From positions 1,724,718 through 1,788,717 of the forward strand of contig NZ_BMER01000001.1 in the NCBI RefSeq assembly GCF_014636865.1: 64,000 nucleotides of DNA, read 5' to 3'. This document shows positions 36,047 through 45,300 of the stretch, in pieces. This DNA comes from Parapedobacter pyrenivorans (lineage in GTDB: Bacteria > Bacteroidota > Bacteroidia > Sphingobacteriales > Sphingobacteriaceae). Positions within the stretch are counted from its first letter, which is position 1; every line of letters begins with the position of its first letter. The position numbers and the translations under genes are program-made. The notes under the pieces were generated by a model. It was not told where the DNA came from. It made no database searches and saw nothing but the letters and a program-made list of their open reading frames with translations.

Positions 36047-37285
36047 ATGAAACAAACACGTTTTGTACTGATGCTCTTTTTGGCAGTTGGAGTGCTGTCA
36101 ACTGCAGGAGCACAAATGAAAAGTATCCAGGAGTTTGGGGTACTTCCTACCAATACTCCATCCGTAAATGCGAAGAACCTGCAAAAGGCTATCGACTGGG
36201 CTACCCGCAGCGGTGCAGCGTTGTATATCGAACCCGTTGAAGTGCCCTACCCGATGGATGGGGGTATTGTCCTGAAAAGAAACGTTTCGCTGGTAGGCGC
36301 CAATGGTCCCACCCCCAGAGGTACGCGGCATCCGGATGCGCAGCGGCCGGTGGGCAGCGTATTCAACATCATGGACGATAGCCAGCCGTTTATTGTGGTC
36401 GAATCGGGTACGCGCATCGAAGGCATCCAGTTCTGGTATTCAAAACAGGAACTCAGCGACCCCGAGAAGATTATCCCGTATCCGGCGACGATACAGGTGA
36501 ATAAAACGGCCTTCACCCAGGGCGTTAAGCTGGCGGATTTGACGTTTTACGGCGAATATCTGGCGATGGATTTCAACTCCGACCCGAATTTCAAAAATGA
36601 GTTGATCCTGATCGAACACTGCTACGGCTATCCGTTGAGCGGCGAGTTTATCCGCATCGACTATTGTTACGATATCCCGAGGTTTCTGCACTGCCACGTA
36701 AACCCTGCCATCATGCGCGAAATCGGCTTCCGGTTTTCGAAGGAGGTGATCGACTCGGTAGTTGACCGCAAGACCTTTGCGTTTAGCGTAAACCATACCG
36801 ACAACGCCCAGTTGATCGACCTTTTTACCTTCGCTACGTGGGGCGGCATACACCTGGGTGCGGAAAGCTACGGTCAGCTGACCAACTTCAACCTGGATTG
36901 CGTGGCTGTAGGTATTTACAAGGAAGGAGCCAATACCAAAAACCGGAACTGGCAGATTGCGCAGGGTTCCATCATCGCCAATGCCGGCAATACGCTGGAG
37001 GAAACGCGCCCCATCATCGTCGAAGGCCAGGGCCACACCGCCTTCACCAATGTGGAGGCATTTTCCGGCGGCAATGGCGCATTGACCAACCTGGAGAAAT
37101 CGTATGATTTTCTGTGGGTAAAGGGCGACAAGCGGCTGACCATCTCGCTGTTTGGATGCCGCATGCGCAATTACACCGCGGCAGAACCGCTTACGGTAGA
37201 CAACCCGAATGCCGTCATCCAGGCGGTTGCCTGTGTAGATCACAACGAAAACTTATATAATCGTACCATCCAACCCGTTAACTAG
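36047..37285 (+). CDS. Exported right-handed beta-helix protein (pectate lyase 3-type fold)
   Basis: The 412-residue protein has a signal peptide (to about GAQM). The N-terminal cap (SIQEFGVLPTNTPSVNAKNL, QKAIDWATRSGAALYIEP) is typical of pectate-lyase-3/GH28-like beta-helix proteins. Repeating strand turns follow (VSLVGANGP, FIVVESGTRIEGIQF, LADLTFYGEYLAM, LILIEHCYGYPLSG, FTNVEAFSGGNGALTN). I see no classical polysaccharide lyase or GH28 catalytic signature, so binding, epimerase or lyase activity all remain open. It lies 26 bases after the unknown barrel gene and 5 before the second GH99-like gene. Confidence 0.75.
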   Translation: MKQTRFVLMLFLAVGVLSTAGAQMKSIQEFGVLPTNTPSVNAKNLQKAIDWATRSGAALYIEPVEVPYPMDGGIVLKRNVSLVGANGPTPRGTRHPDAQRPVGSVFNIMDDSQPFIVVESGTRIEGIQFWYSKQELSDPEKIIPYPATIQVNKTAFTQGVKLADLTFYGEYLAMDFNSDPNFKNELILIEHCYGYPLSGEFIRIDYCYDIPRFLHCHVNPAIMREIGFRFSKEVIDSVVDRKTFAFSVNHTDNAQLIDLFTFATWGGIHLGAESYGQLTNFNLDCVAVGIYKEGANTKNRNWQIAQGSIIANAGNTLEETRPIIVEGQGHTAFTNVEAFSGGNGALTNLEKSYDFLWVKGDKRLTISLFGCRMRNYTAAEPLTVDNPNAVIQAVACVDHNENLYNRTIQPVN

Positions 37286-37290
37286 TTATC

Positions 37291-38556
37291 ATGAAGAAAA
37301 TCCATCTTATCAGTACCGTTATTTTCGCATGCATATGCCTGCATGTGTCGGCACAAAACAAGACAAAAGCAAGACCCGTTTATCCATCGTACACCGGGCT
37401 GGTGATGGCCGGCTACCAAGGGTGGTTTGCCGCCGAGGGGGACGATTCCCAACGCGGTTGGTACCACTACCAGGGCCGCGGGCGCGTTTTTGCCCCCGGA
37501 AATACCAATGTGGACATGTGGCCCGATATCCGGGAATACAAGAAGACCTACAAGTCGCCCTTTAAATTTGCTGACGGCCGGGATGCCTACCTGTACAGCC
37601 CGTATGATGAAGAGAGTGTAGACCTCCATTTCAAGTGGATGAAGGAATACGGCATCGATGGCGTGCACATGCAGCGCTTCGTAGGCGAAATCAAAAACCC
37701 ATCGGGCAAAAGGCATTTCAACCAGGTGCTTGCCAACGCCCTGAAAGCCGCTAAGAAATACGGCCGGGCCATCAGTGTGATGTACGATCTGAGCGGCTGC
37801 CGCAGCGAGGATATTGCGTTGGTAGCGGCCGACTGGAAAGAGCTCGTAGAAACCTTCAAGTTGACGGACCCTTCGGTTAACCCGACGTACCTGTGGCACC
37901 GCGGCAAGCCGATGATGACCATCTGGGGCGTAGGCTTCAACGACCGCCGCCGTTATACCATTGCCGATGTGGATGCGGTGGTCGATCAGTTAAAATCGCC
38001 CGAGAACAACGTTTCCATTATGCTGGGCGTGCCGTACTACTGGAGCAGCCTGGGCCGGGATACTGAGCCCTCGGAGACGCTGCATGCCCTCATCAAAAAA
38101 GCCGATATCGTGATGCCGTGGGCGGTGGGCCGTTACAACAGCAAGACGTTTGATCCTTCGGTCGTGGCAGCTGATATTGCGTGGAGCGCTGCCCACGGGG
38201 TGGATTACGTGCCGTTGATATTTTCGGGCTTCAGCTGGGGCAATATGCACCACGACCCGAAGATATACCACCAGATTCCGCGTCTGAAAGGTGACTTTTT
38301 CTGGCAGCAGGTAGCAGCTGCCAAGCAGGCGGGAGCGAAGTCGTTGTACATCGCGATGTTTGATGAGATCGACGAAGGTACCGCGATTTTTAAAGTGGCC
38401 AACGAGAAGGATACACCGCTCAATGGCGATAAAGGACTCCGGTTTATCGGTATTGAAGACGATTTGCCTACGGACCACTACCTGTGGCTTACCGGTCAGG
38501 CTGCCGCTTGGTTCCATGGAAAGCCGGGATATGGCGCCAAGCGGCCCCAGCGATGA
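37291..38556 (+). CDS. GH71/GH99-like glycosidase, periplasmic (copy 2)
   Basis: The 421-residue protein has a Sec signal peptide without lipobox (ACICLHVSAQ). It is closely similar along its length to the lipoprotein at 31102 (YTGLVMAGYQGWFAAEGDDS, YSPYDEESVDLHFKWMKEYG, FDEIDEGTAIF). The GH99-like catalytic pair is Glu359 and Glu362. The two genes flank GH92 and two accessory genes. Loss of the lipid anchor suggests this copy works in the periplasm on imported oligosaccharides while the other works at the surface. It is the last gene of the glycan locus. Confidence 0.82.
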   Translation: MKKIHLISTVIFACICLHVSAQNKTKARPVYPSYTGLVMAGYQGWFAAEGDDSQRGWYHYQGRGRVFAPGNTNVDMWPDIREYKKTYKSPFKFADGRDAYLYSPYDEESVDLHFKWMKEYGIDGVHMQRFVGEIKNPSGKRHFNQVLANALKAAKKYGRAISVMYDLSGCRSEDIALVAADWKELVETFKLTDPSVNPTYLWHRGKPMMTIWGVGFNDRRRYTIADVDAVVDQLKSPENNVSIMLGVPYYWSSLGRDTEPSETLHALIKKADIVMPWAVGRYNSKTFDPSVVAADIAWSAAHGVDYVPLIFSGFSWGNMHHDPKIYHQIPRLKGDFFWQQVAAAKQAGAKSLYIAMFDEIDEGTAIFKVANEKDTPLNGDKGLRFIGIEDDLPTDHYLWLTGQAAAWFHGKPGYGAKRPQR

Positions 38557-38601
38557 TGAAGCCTTTCGGCCTTGTTTTCAATTTTTGACACAATGGTTAG
38601 G

Positions 38602-38687
38602 CAGCATATCGATTTTTTGGCTAACTTGACCCGCCTTAATTTGGCATCAAATTTAGGGTGGCGAGTTGCTAATTAATCGATATGCTG
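38602..38687 (+). promoter_or_regulatory. 13-bp inverted repeat ending at the rpiB start
   Basis: CAGCATATCGATT (38602-38614) is the exact reverse complement of AATCGATATGCTG (38675-38687), with 60 bases between. The right arm ends one base before the rpiB ATG. In RNA it could hide the start codon; in DNA it could be paired operator sites. Confidence 0.5.
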
Positions 38688-38688
38688 T

Positions 38689-39150
38689 ATGGCGATGAAG
38701 ATAGGTATTGCGGCCGATCATGCTGGCTTTGAACAAAAGCGGGATCTGATTGTCAAACTTACCGAGATGGGTTATGATGTGCATGACTACGGGGCGTTGG
38801 ACTATGATCCAGCCGATGATTATCCGGATATTATTGTGCCGTTGGCGAAGGCGATAGCCGATAAAAAAATAGCACGCGGTATCGCTGTCTGCGGTAGTGG
38901 TGTGGGGGTATCTATTGCAGCCAATAAAATAAAGGGTGTGCGTGCCGCCCTGATTACCGACACGTATTCAGCCCGCCAGGGTGTGGAGCACGACGATATG
39001 AATCTCATGTGCCTGGGTGGACGTGTCATTGGCCCGATGCTCATCTGGGAATTGGTGACTGCTTTCCTACATGCCCAATATGATGGTGGCGAACGTTTTG
39101 AACGGCGCCTCCAGAAAGTCATCGCACTTGAAAAACAACTGCATACCTAA
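38689..39150 (+). CDS. rpiB: Ribose-5-phosphate isomerase B
   Basis: The 153-residue cytoplasmic enzyme interconverts ribose 5-phosphate and ribulose 5-phosphate in the non-oxidative pentose phosphate pathway. It shows the RpiB/LacAB phosphate site ADHAGFEQKR (Asp10, His11), the catalytic cysteine in AVCGSGVGVSIAANK (Cys68), and GVEHDDMNLMCLGGRVIG. Length is normal for the family. It heads a likely operon with zwf, pgl and an H1-like gene. The Bacteroidota-type motif CGSG rather than CGTG is a common variant. Confidence 0.92.
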   Translation: MAMKIGIAADHAGFEQKRDLIVKLTEMGYDVHDYGALDYDPADDYPDIIVPLAKAIADKKIARGIAVCGSGVGVSIAANKIKGVRAALITDTYSARQGVEHDDMNLMCLGGRVIGPMLIWELVTAFLHAQYDGGERFERRLQKVIALEKQLHT

Positions 39151-39222
39151 TAAGGTAGTTCAAGCAAGCTTCATTGCCGCTAAAACAAACTATTTTAAAG
39201 AACAACATGTTTTAAACCAAAA

Positions 39223-40725
39223 ATGAAATCAAGTAAAAAACTATCCCCTACGATTATTGTGATTTTCGGCGGAACAGGGGACCTTACCAAGAGAAAATTA
39301 ATACCCGCATTTTACAATCTATATATCGATGGGTGGATGCCCGAGAAGTTTGCGGTGATCGGACTTGGCAGGACCAAGCTTAACGACGAAGACTATAGAG
39401 AACACTTATATGAAGGGTTGGTCGAATTTTCCCGCAAGGGAAAGCCTGATGATGCACAATGGGATCAGTTCAATCCTTCCATTTCTTACTTTGAGTCGAA
39501 TATCAACGATGAGGCTGCTTACAAAGGTTTGGCTACCAAACTAGATGCGTTGGACAAGGAGTGGGGAGTAAGGGCCAATCGCTTATTTTACTTGTCTATC
39601 GCCCCGCAATTCATCGAAGCGGCTACGGTCAACATCAATAAATATAAACTGGCTAATATACCGGCGTCCGATCGGATTGTGGTCGAAAAACCGTTTGGAT
39701 ACAACAAACAGACTGCGGTAGCCCTCAATCAGCTTTTGGGAAATACATTCCAGGAAGAACAAATCTATCGCATCGATCATTACCTGGGTAAGGAAACGGT
39801 ACAGAACATACTTGCCTTCCGGTTTGCCAACGCGCTTTTTGAACCGCTATGGAATCGTAATTACATTGACTATATCCAGATAACCGTAGCAGAACAGGTA
39901 GGTGTGGAAGACCGTGGAAGTTACTTTGAAAACTCTGGTGCGTTACGTGATATGATTCAGAATCACTTGTTACAGGTATTGTGTATGATCGCTATGGAGG
40001 CACCGATTTCATTTCAAGCAGAAGAGATACGCAACCGTAAGGTAGATGTGATGCGGGCTATCCGTAGGTTGAAACACGAAGAAGTACATAAGTATGCCGT
40101 AAGGGGACAATACGGCCCAGGTTGGATAAACGGAAAGAAGGTGCCCGGTTACCGCCAGGAGGCAGGGGTTGATCCCAATTCCAACGTGGAGACCTATGCG
40201 GCCGTTCAGCTTTACATCGATAATTGGCGGTGGCAAGGTGTGCCCTTCTACCTACGTACTGGAAAGCGTATGCAGGAGAAGACCTCTTCCATCACGATCC
40301 AATTCCGCCCTGTGCCGCATTCGACTTTCTCGTCATCGCAAGCAGGGAATCTAATGCCCAACCGGCTGACGATCAACATCCAGCCGACGATGGATATCCG
40401 ACTACGGTTTACCGCTAAAAAGCAAGGCTTGGAGATGAGCCTCAATCCCGCGGAAATGGTGTTTAACTACGATACGTGTTCAACGCAAACGCCCGAAGCG
40501 TATGAGACGCTTCTACTGGATGCAATGCGGGGTGATACGACCCTGTACATGCGCTCAGATCAAGTGGAAGAGGCGTGGGATGTGATTACACCGATATTGG
40601 AAACATGGGAAAGCAGGGATTCACTGGATTTCCCTAATTATGCGGCAGGTGCCTGGGGGCCCGAAAGTGCTGAAGCATTGATTGCACGGCAAGGTCATAT
40701 TTGGGCATTGAATTTGCATACGTAA
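39223..40725 (+). CDS. zwf: Glucose-6-phosphate 1-dehydrogenase
   Basis: The 500-residue cytoplasmic enzyme oxidises glucose 6-phosphate to 6-phosphogluconolactone with NAD(P). The nucleotide-binding motif is [12 protein letters not shown] (16-27), then EKPFGYN, the substrate/catalytic block RIDHYLGKE (183-191, His186 and Lys190), and [19 protein letters not shown]. Length matches bacterial Zwf. It is 72 bases after rpiB and followed 8 bases later by pgl, giving the first two oxidative pentose phosphate steps. A gnd gene is not in this window. Confidence 0.96.
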   Translation: MKSSKKLSPTIIVIFGGTGDLTKRKLIPAFYNLYIDGWMPEKFAVIGLGRTKLNDEDYREHLYEGLVEFSRKGKPDDAQWDQFNPSISYFESNINDEAAYKGLATKLDALDKEWGVRANRLFYLSIAPQFIEAATVNINKYKLANIPASDRIVVEKPFGYNKQTAVALNQLLGNTFQEEQIYRIDHYLGKETVQNILAFRFANALFEPLWNRNYIDYIQITVAEQVGVEDRGSYFENSGALRDMIQNHLLQVLCMIAMEAPISFQAEEIRNRKVDVMRAIRRLKHEEVHKYAVRGQYGPGWINGKKVPGYRQEAGVDPNSNVETYAAVQLYIDNWRWQGVPFYLRTGKRMQEKTSSITIQFRPVPHSTFSSSQAGNLMPNRLTINIQPTMDIRLRFTAKKQGLEMSLNPAEMVFNYDTCSTQTPEAYETLLLDAMRGDTTLYMRSDQVEEAWDVITPILETWESRDSLDFPNYAAGAWGPESAEALIARQGHIWALNLHT

Positions 40726-40733
40726 TAAAAGAG

Positions 40734-41450
40734 ATGATTAGGAAATTTGATGATTTGAAGCAACTTGATAGCGAAGTTGCGCAATTGTTTGTTAAGGTGG
40801 CCCAGGAAGCTATTGCTAAAACGGGACGCTTTACTGTGGCATTGACGGGCGGCTCTTCGCCTATTGGTTTGTATCGGTTGTTAGCCACTCCACCTTATCG
40901 TGCTCAAGTCCAATGGGAACAAGTATATGTGTTTTGGGGTGATGAACGGTGGGTACCTTTGGATGATGAGCGAAGCAATGCACGCATGGCTTCAGAAACA
41001 CTACTTGCACATGTGCCTATCCCGAAAGCGCAGGTCTTTCCTATGTGGGCCGATGGCATCTCTCCGGAAGAATTTGCACGTGAATACGAGCAATCGCTGC
41101 GGGATCACCTCCATCCGGCCGGTTGTTTTGATTTAGTCCTCTTGGGTATGGGCGCTGATGGGCATACGGCATCTTGGTTTCCCAATACGGGCGTGCTTCA
41201 TGAGTACGACAAATGGGTGGCGGCCTATTATTTGAATGCCCAAGATATGTACCGTATTACGTTGACCGTACCGCTGATTAATCGAGCAGCGAATGTTGCG
41301 GTGGTTGCTTTTGGTGCCAATAAAGCGGATGCCTTGTACGAAGTATTACAAGGAGCGCGCAATTTTGAGCAATACCCGGCACAACTCCTCGACACCGACG
41401 ATGCGCGGGTTACCTGGTTTGTTGATGATGCCGCGGCCGGCCGACTTTAG
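40734..41450 (+). CDS. pgl: 6-phosphogluconolactonase
   Basis: The 238-residue cytoplasmic enzyme hydrolyses the lactone produced by Zwf. Motifs are TGGSSPIGLYRLL, WGDERWVPLDDERSN, and LLGMGADGHTASWFPN, all typical of Pgl/SOL/DevB proteins. I prefer the ATG at 40734, 8 bases after the zwf stop. An in-frame ATG at 40701 would overlap zwf and add 11 residues. The pair is clearly translated together. Confidence 0.94.
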   Translation: MIRKFDDLKQLDSEVAQLFVKVAQEAIAKTGRFTVALTGGSSPIGLYRLLATPPYRAQVQWEQVYVFWGDERWVPLDDERSNARMASETLLAHVPIPKAQVFPMWADGISPEEFAREYEQSLRDHLHPAGCFDLVLLGMGADGHTASWFPNTGVLHEYDKWVAAYYLNAQDMYRITLTVPLINRAANVAVVAFGANKADALYEVLQGARNFEQYPAQLLDTDDARVTWFVDDAAAGRL

Positions 41451-41520
41451 CGGACAGCATGGTTTGGCGGTTCTTTTTGATAAAATGAGTACTTTTAATT
41501 CGTAATAACTAGCAAATAGT

Positions 41521-42258
41521 ATGGCAAAATCGAAAGTTAAGGATAGCGAAGTGCTCGCCTATCTTCAGGAACGCAAGCAGGCTTTACGGGATGAGCTGGA
41601 AAAGATCGAAACGATGCTGTCAGTCGTTGGCGCCAATTCAAAGTCAGCAATAAAAAAAGGCAAAAAAAGGGGTAAGAAAAAGCTGGAGAAGGCCGTTAAG
41701 TCTATCCGTAAGAAGGTAACCCAGGCTATTGAGGGAGCTAAAACGCAAACTGAGAAATTGGTCGGTCGTATAGTTTCGTCAGATGCAGAGGAAACTGGGG
41801 TAAAGAAGCGCAGGGCTGTGTCCGATGCGCCCCTCGCAGCTGATGCTCCTAAACGGACTCGCTCACGTCAAGTAGCCAAACCCGCCAGCTCCGCGAGCGC
41901 AGCTGTTGAGACCGATCAAGTGACCACTAAGCAAGAACCGGTGAAGAAGGCGGTTGCCACCAAGGCATCAAAGGTCCCAACGCCGGCTTCACCGAAGCCT
42001 GCTACCAAGAAGGCCACTGGTAAAACTATTCCCGTATCTTTTGATCCCAAAGCTAAAATGGATGATAAGATTAGATTTGCGTTGGCGCAAAAAAAGGGTA
42101 GCACCAAGGCCGAAGTGATTGATTACCTGAATAACTTGGATCCGGAATACGGCTTGACCAAGCTGAAGAAAGTGGTCGCCTTCCGGTTGAATCATCTCTT
42201 GAAGACCGGACAGGTCAAAGGTAGTGAGCATAAGGATGGATTTCGCTACGCGAATTAA
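41521..42258 (+). CDS. Histone H1-like basic protein with N-terminal coiled coil and C-terminal winged-helix-like domain
   Basis: The 245-residue protein has three parts. A helical start is predicted to coil (about 5-40; VLAYLQERKQALRDELEKIE). A low-complexity Lys/Ala/Pro tail-like centre (about 45-165) includes KKGKKRGKKKLEKAV and many AxKKA/TKAS repeats. A compact C-terminal domain (about 170-245; MDDKIRFALAQKKGSTKAEV, LKKVVAFRLNHLLKTGQVKG) looks like a small winged helix. The composition suggests non-specific DNA binding, as in bacterial Hc1/H1-like nucleoid proteins. It closes the rpiB-zwf-pgl operon with a 70-base gap and could be separately transcribed. Function is inferred. Confidence 0.72.
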   Translation: MAKSKVKDSEVLAYLQERKQALRDELEKIETMLSVVGANSKSAIKKGKKRGKKKLEKAVKSIRKKVTQAIEGAKTQTEKLVGRIVSSDAEETGVKKRRAVSDAPLAADAPKRTRSRQVAKPASSASAAVETDQVTTKQEPVKKAVATKASKVPTPASPKPATKKATGKTIPVSFDPKAKMDDKIRFALAQKKGSTKAEVIDYLNNLDPEYGLTKLKKVVAFRLNHLLKTGQVKGSEHKDGFRYAN

Positions 42259-42283
42259 ATCAGCTTCTTTTCTAAAAGACCTG

Positions 42284-42313
42284 CTGCACTGCTGTGGAAT
42301 TACGGCAGTGCAG
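42284..42313. terminator. Convergent hairpin terminator
   Basis: CTGCACTGC (42284-42292) pairs perfectly with GCAGTGCAG (42305-42313) in the short space between two converging genes. On the minus strand it is followed by a T-containing stretch (GGTCTTTT), so it probably serves mostly the minus-strand gene. Confidence 0.65.
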
Positions 42314-42320
42314 TTGATTA

Positions 42321-45300
42321 CTAATCGTCTTCCGTAAGAGCCGCCAAAAAGCTCACCACATCGCGGATTTCGCGTTTGGACAAAATGCCTTTCATGTCCA
42401 GCATGCTGGATGGCGAAAAGGTCTTTTTCTTGATTTGGCTATGCGGGATAACTTGATCAGGCTCCTGTCCTTTCCGGATTTTTACACCACGTGCATCTTC
42501 ACCCTGAAAAATTCCCGATAGGCTTTGCCCATCTTTTAATTCCAGCATAACGATGCCGTACCCGGGAGCGATCCGCTTGCCTGGATCGATTAGTGATTCT
42601 AGCAATTGCTCATGCGAAAGGCGGTTGCCTACGCCGTTGAGGCGCGGCCCGGCATTGCCACCGCGGTCATCGTAGGCGTGGCATTTCATACATTGCGCCT
42701 GCTGATGCTGGAAGAAAATCTGTCGGCCCCTATTCGGATTGCCCCCCTGCAAGCTACTGGCATAGGAAGCCAGTAGTTGGTCTGGCGAAAAATGTTGGCT
42801 GATGGCCTTATAGCGAGCGGCGAGCGGTTCGGAGCGCACACTATCGATGGCCTCACCTAGTTCCAGATAGACCTCTGGGCTTAAGCGGCCCTTTTCCATG
42901 TCATCCAGGAGGCTACTGAAAAGCGTGTTCGAATTGCCGAGCGGCAGTTTGCCCAACGTGACGATGGCAGCCTGCTTTTCTTCGATGGTCTTCGTGGCAA
43001 TAACATTTGCCAATAAATCTACGATAACCTCTCGCGGAATCGTCATGTTTTCCAGTAGATCGAGCCCAGCGACACGCACGGACCGCTCACGGTCGGCAAG
43101 TGCCAACTTGATGGCCTCTTCTTGCTTCGGGTCTTCCAAGGCAACGAGTGCCGTGAGGCATGCTACCCGCATGGCCGCTTCCCGGTCGTTTTTCAAACCG
43201 GCCAATAGGGCAGACGAAGCTTGCTGAAGCTGCAATTTATTGACGGCTTTGGCAGCACTCAATCGTACAGAGAGTTCGCGGTCAGCTAATAGGTCGATGA
43301 AGGTAGCGGTCGCCTCGTTTTCCAGCGCGTTTACATCGCGCTCGATCGTACCCCGATAACGACCGTCTACACGGTCCAGTACCGAAGGCTTGGCCCAAGT
43401 ACCCAATGCATCAATGGCTTCCGAGCGCATGTCAGCAGGATGGCTGCTATTTTGGGTATATTGGATGAGGTGTTGCAGGTTATCAGGTTTTCCTACCCGG
43501 AGGTTGGCGTTAATGATCCTACGTATCAGCGCCTCGTTGGAAAACGACGTCGTATTGAGCAGGCTTGCAAGGGCAGGTAGTGCCCCCTCGATAGAGAGGT
43601 CGTCGTTGATCGCCCGAGCAGCTTCTGTTACGACGAATTCGTCTTTGTCGTTGAGGAATCGGGCAATGCCCGAATCACCCATGTGCCTCAATGCCACTAC
43701 GGCGGCAATGCGTAGTGCCCGCGAAGGATTATCGGCCAGGGATACAAGCGGTTCGGCTTTGCCGATACGGGCCAATGCCAATGCGCCGGCGTGCCGTAAA
43801 AAAGCATCATCGTCGTCATTTGCTTGCAGCATGGCGATAATGGGCGCAATGGCAGGAGCGTATTCGATCCGTCCCAATGCCTCGGCCGCGAAAAAGCGTG
43901 CCCGGCTGTTGGAATCGTTTAACAACGGCAGGAGTGCTGTCCCAGCTTCTTCGTATCGGATATCGCCCAGCCATTTGGCCGCCTGGGCACGTATTTCCGA
44001 ATCGGTATCTTGAAGTAGGGGCAAGAGAAGCGCTGCGTTTTGCTCATCCTGCCGCGCCAACTGGCTGATGCCCCATATGGCGTGTACGCGCGCCAGCTGA
44101 TCGTCGGTCTGTGCAAGCGCTTGTTTGAAAACTTCTATTCCTTTTTTCCCCTGTTTTACCAAGGCAAACTGGGCCTTTTGCCGGATACGCATATCCTCGT
44201 GCCGGAGCAGGTTACCCAATTCGGATTTGTTTTTCCCGCTAAAGTCGGTCGCCAACAACGTTTTCACTTCTTCGCGAAGGGCTTTTGTGGTCCCATCTGC
44301 ATGGTCCAATTTCCAGATACGGCCGTAATCGTGCGTGCCCCATCCATCAATCCAGTCAGCTACGTACAATGCTCCATCCGGTCCAAAATCGAGACCAGTA
44401 GCCAGTATGCCACCCAATACTTTCTTATGTTCACCCAATTCAAATGTGGCGCCCTTGGGTTTCAGCTTGAAACTATGGACTCCGGAACTGGCCGGATTAC
44501 CTACAAATTCGGCAACAAAGAAGGTGTTTTTATAAGCCGGACTTAATGCCGTTCCGGGGTTATAAACCACGCCCGCTGGCCCACTCACAAAGTTGCTGAT
44601 GCAAGGTGTGATATATGCCGCCTGGCCCTCGAAACGGGGGAGATGCATTTTCTCATCCATCCATACCTTATAGGTGTTGTTATCCGGATCGCGGTATTTG
44701 CCGTACTGCCAGTTGCTGCGCCAGCCCGCATCCGAGCCATTGACGATATACACCAAGCGCTCTTTTTCGCCCGCATGGTCGCCATCGTTATCTTCACTGA
44801 TGATATTGCCGTATTCATCAAATACAAATTGATGGGTGTTGCGCAAGCCATGGGCGAAAACCTCGAAATCGCTGCCATCGGGGTTCGAACGCACGATTAC
44901 CCCCGAATTGGAGTGCTCCCATTTTTTTCCATCGGGTCCCTCGCCGTTGAAACCGATGTCTCCGATTTGCCAATAAATCCGTCCGTCCGGTCCCATCTTC
45001 ACACCAGACATGCCATGGCCGCTGAAACCCACATGTATGCCATAGCCGTGCGAAATTGATTTCTTTTCATCGGGAATGCCATCACCATTTTTATCGGTCA
45101 TACGCCATAGATCTGGAGCAACCGCTACATACAGGTCGTCCCCGTCTGCAAAGATTCCGCCTGCGACGTCGGTTATCTCTTCGTGAAAATCATCCACTAC
45201 CAATTGAGATCGATCGGCTATGCCATCGCCGGAAATGTCCTCCACGCGGTATACCTTTTCTTTCTGGATGGTCAGGTCGCGCCAATCGTGTGAACCGTCT

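Noticed and set aside
36440-37243. A 267-codon open frame on the minus strand
   Set aside because: Antisense to the beta-helix gene, without family resemblance; a shadow frame.
37990-38517. A 175-codon minus-strand frame
   Set aside because: Antisense to the GH99-like gene; the equivalent antisense frame recurs over its paralogue and simply mirrors it.
38557-38595. Terminator after the second GH99-like gene
   Set aside because: AAGCC/GGCCTT near 38566 gives only 3-4 paired bases and no solid T run directly after it.
43390-44013. A 207-codon plus-strand frame inside the large cytochrome gene
   Set aside because: Ser/Arg/Ala-rich composition typical of the complement of HEAT-repeat codons; no own start context.
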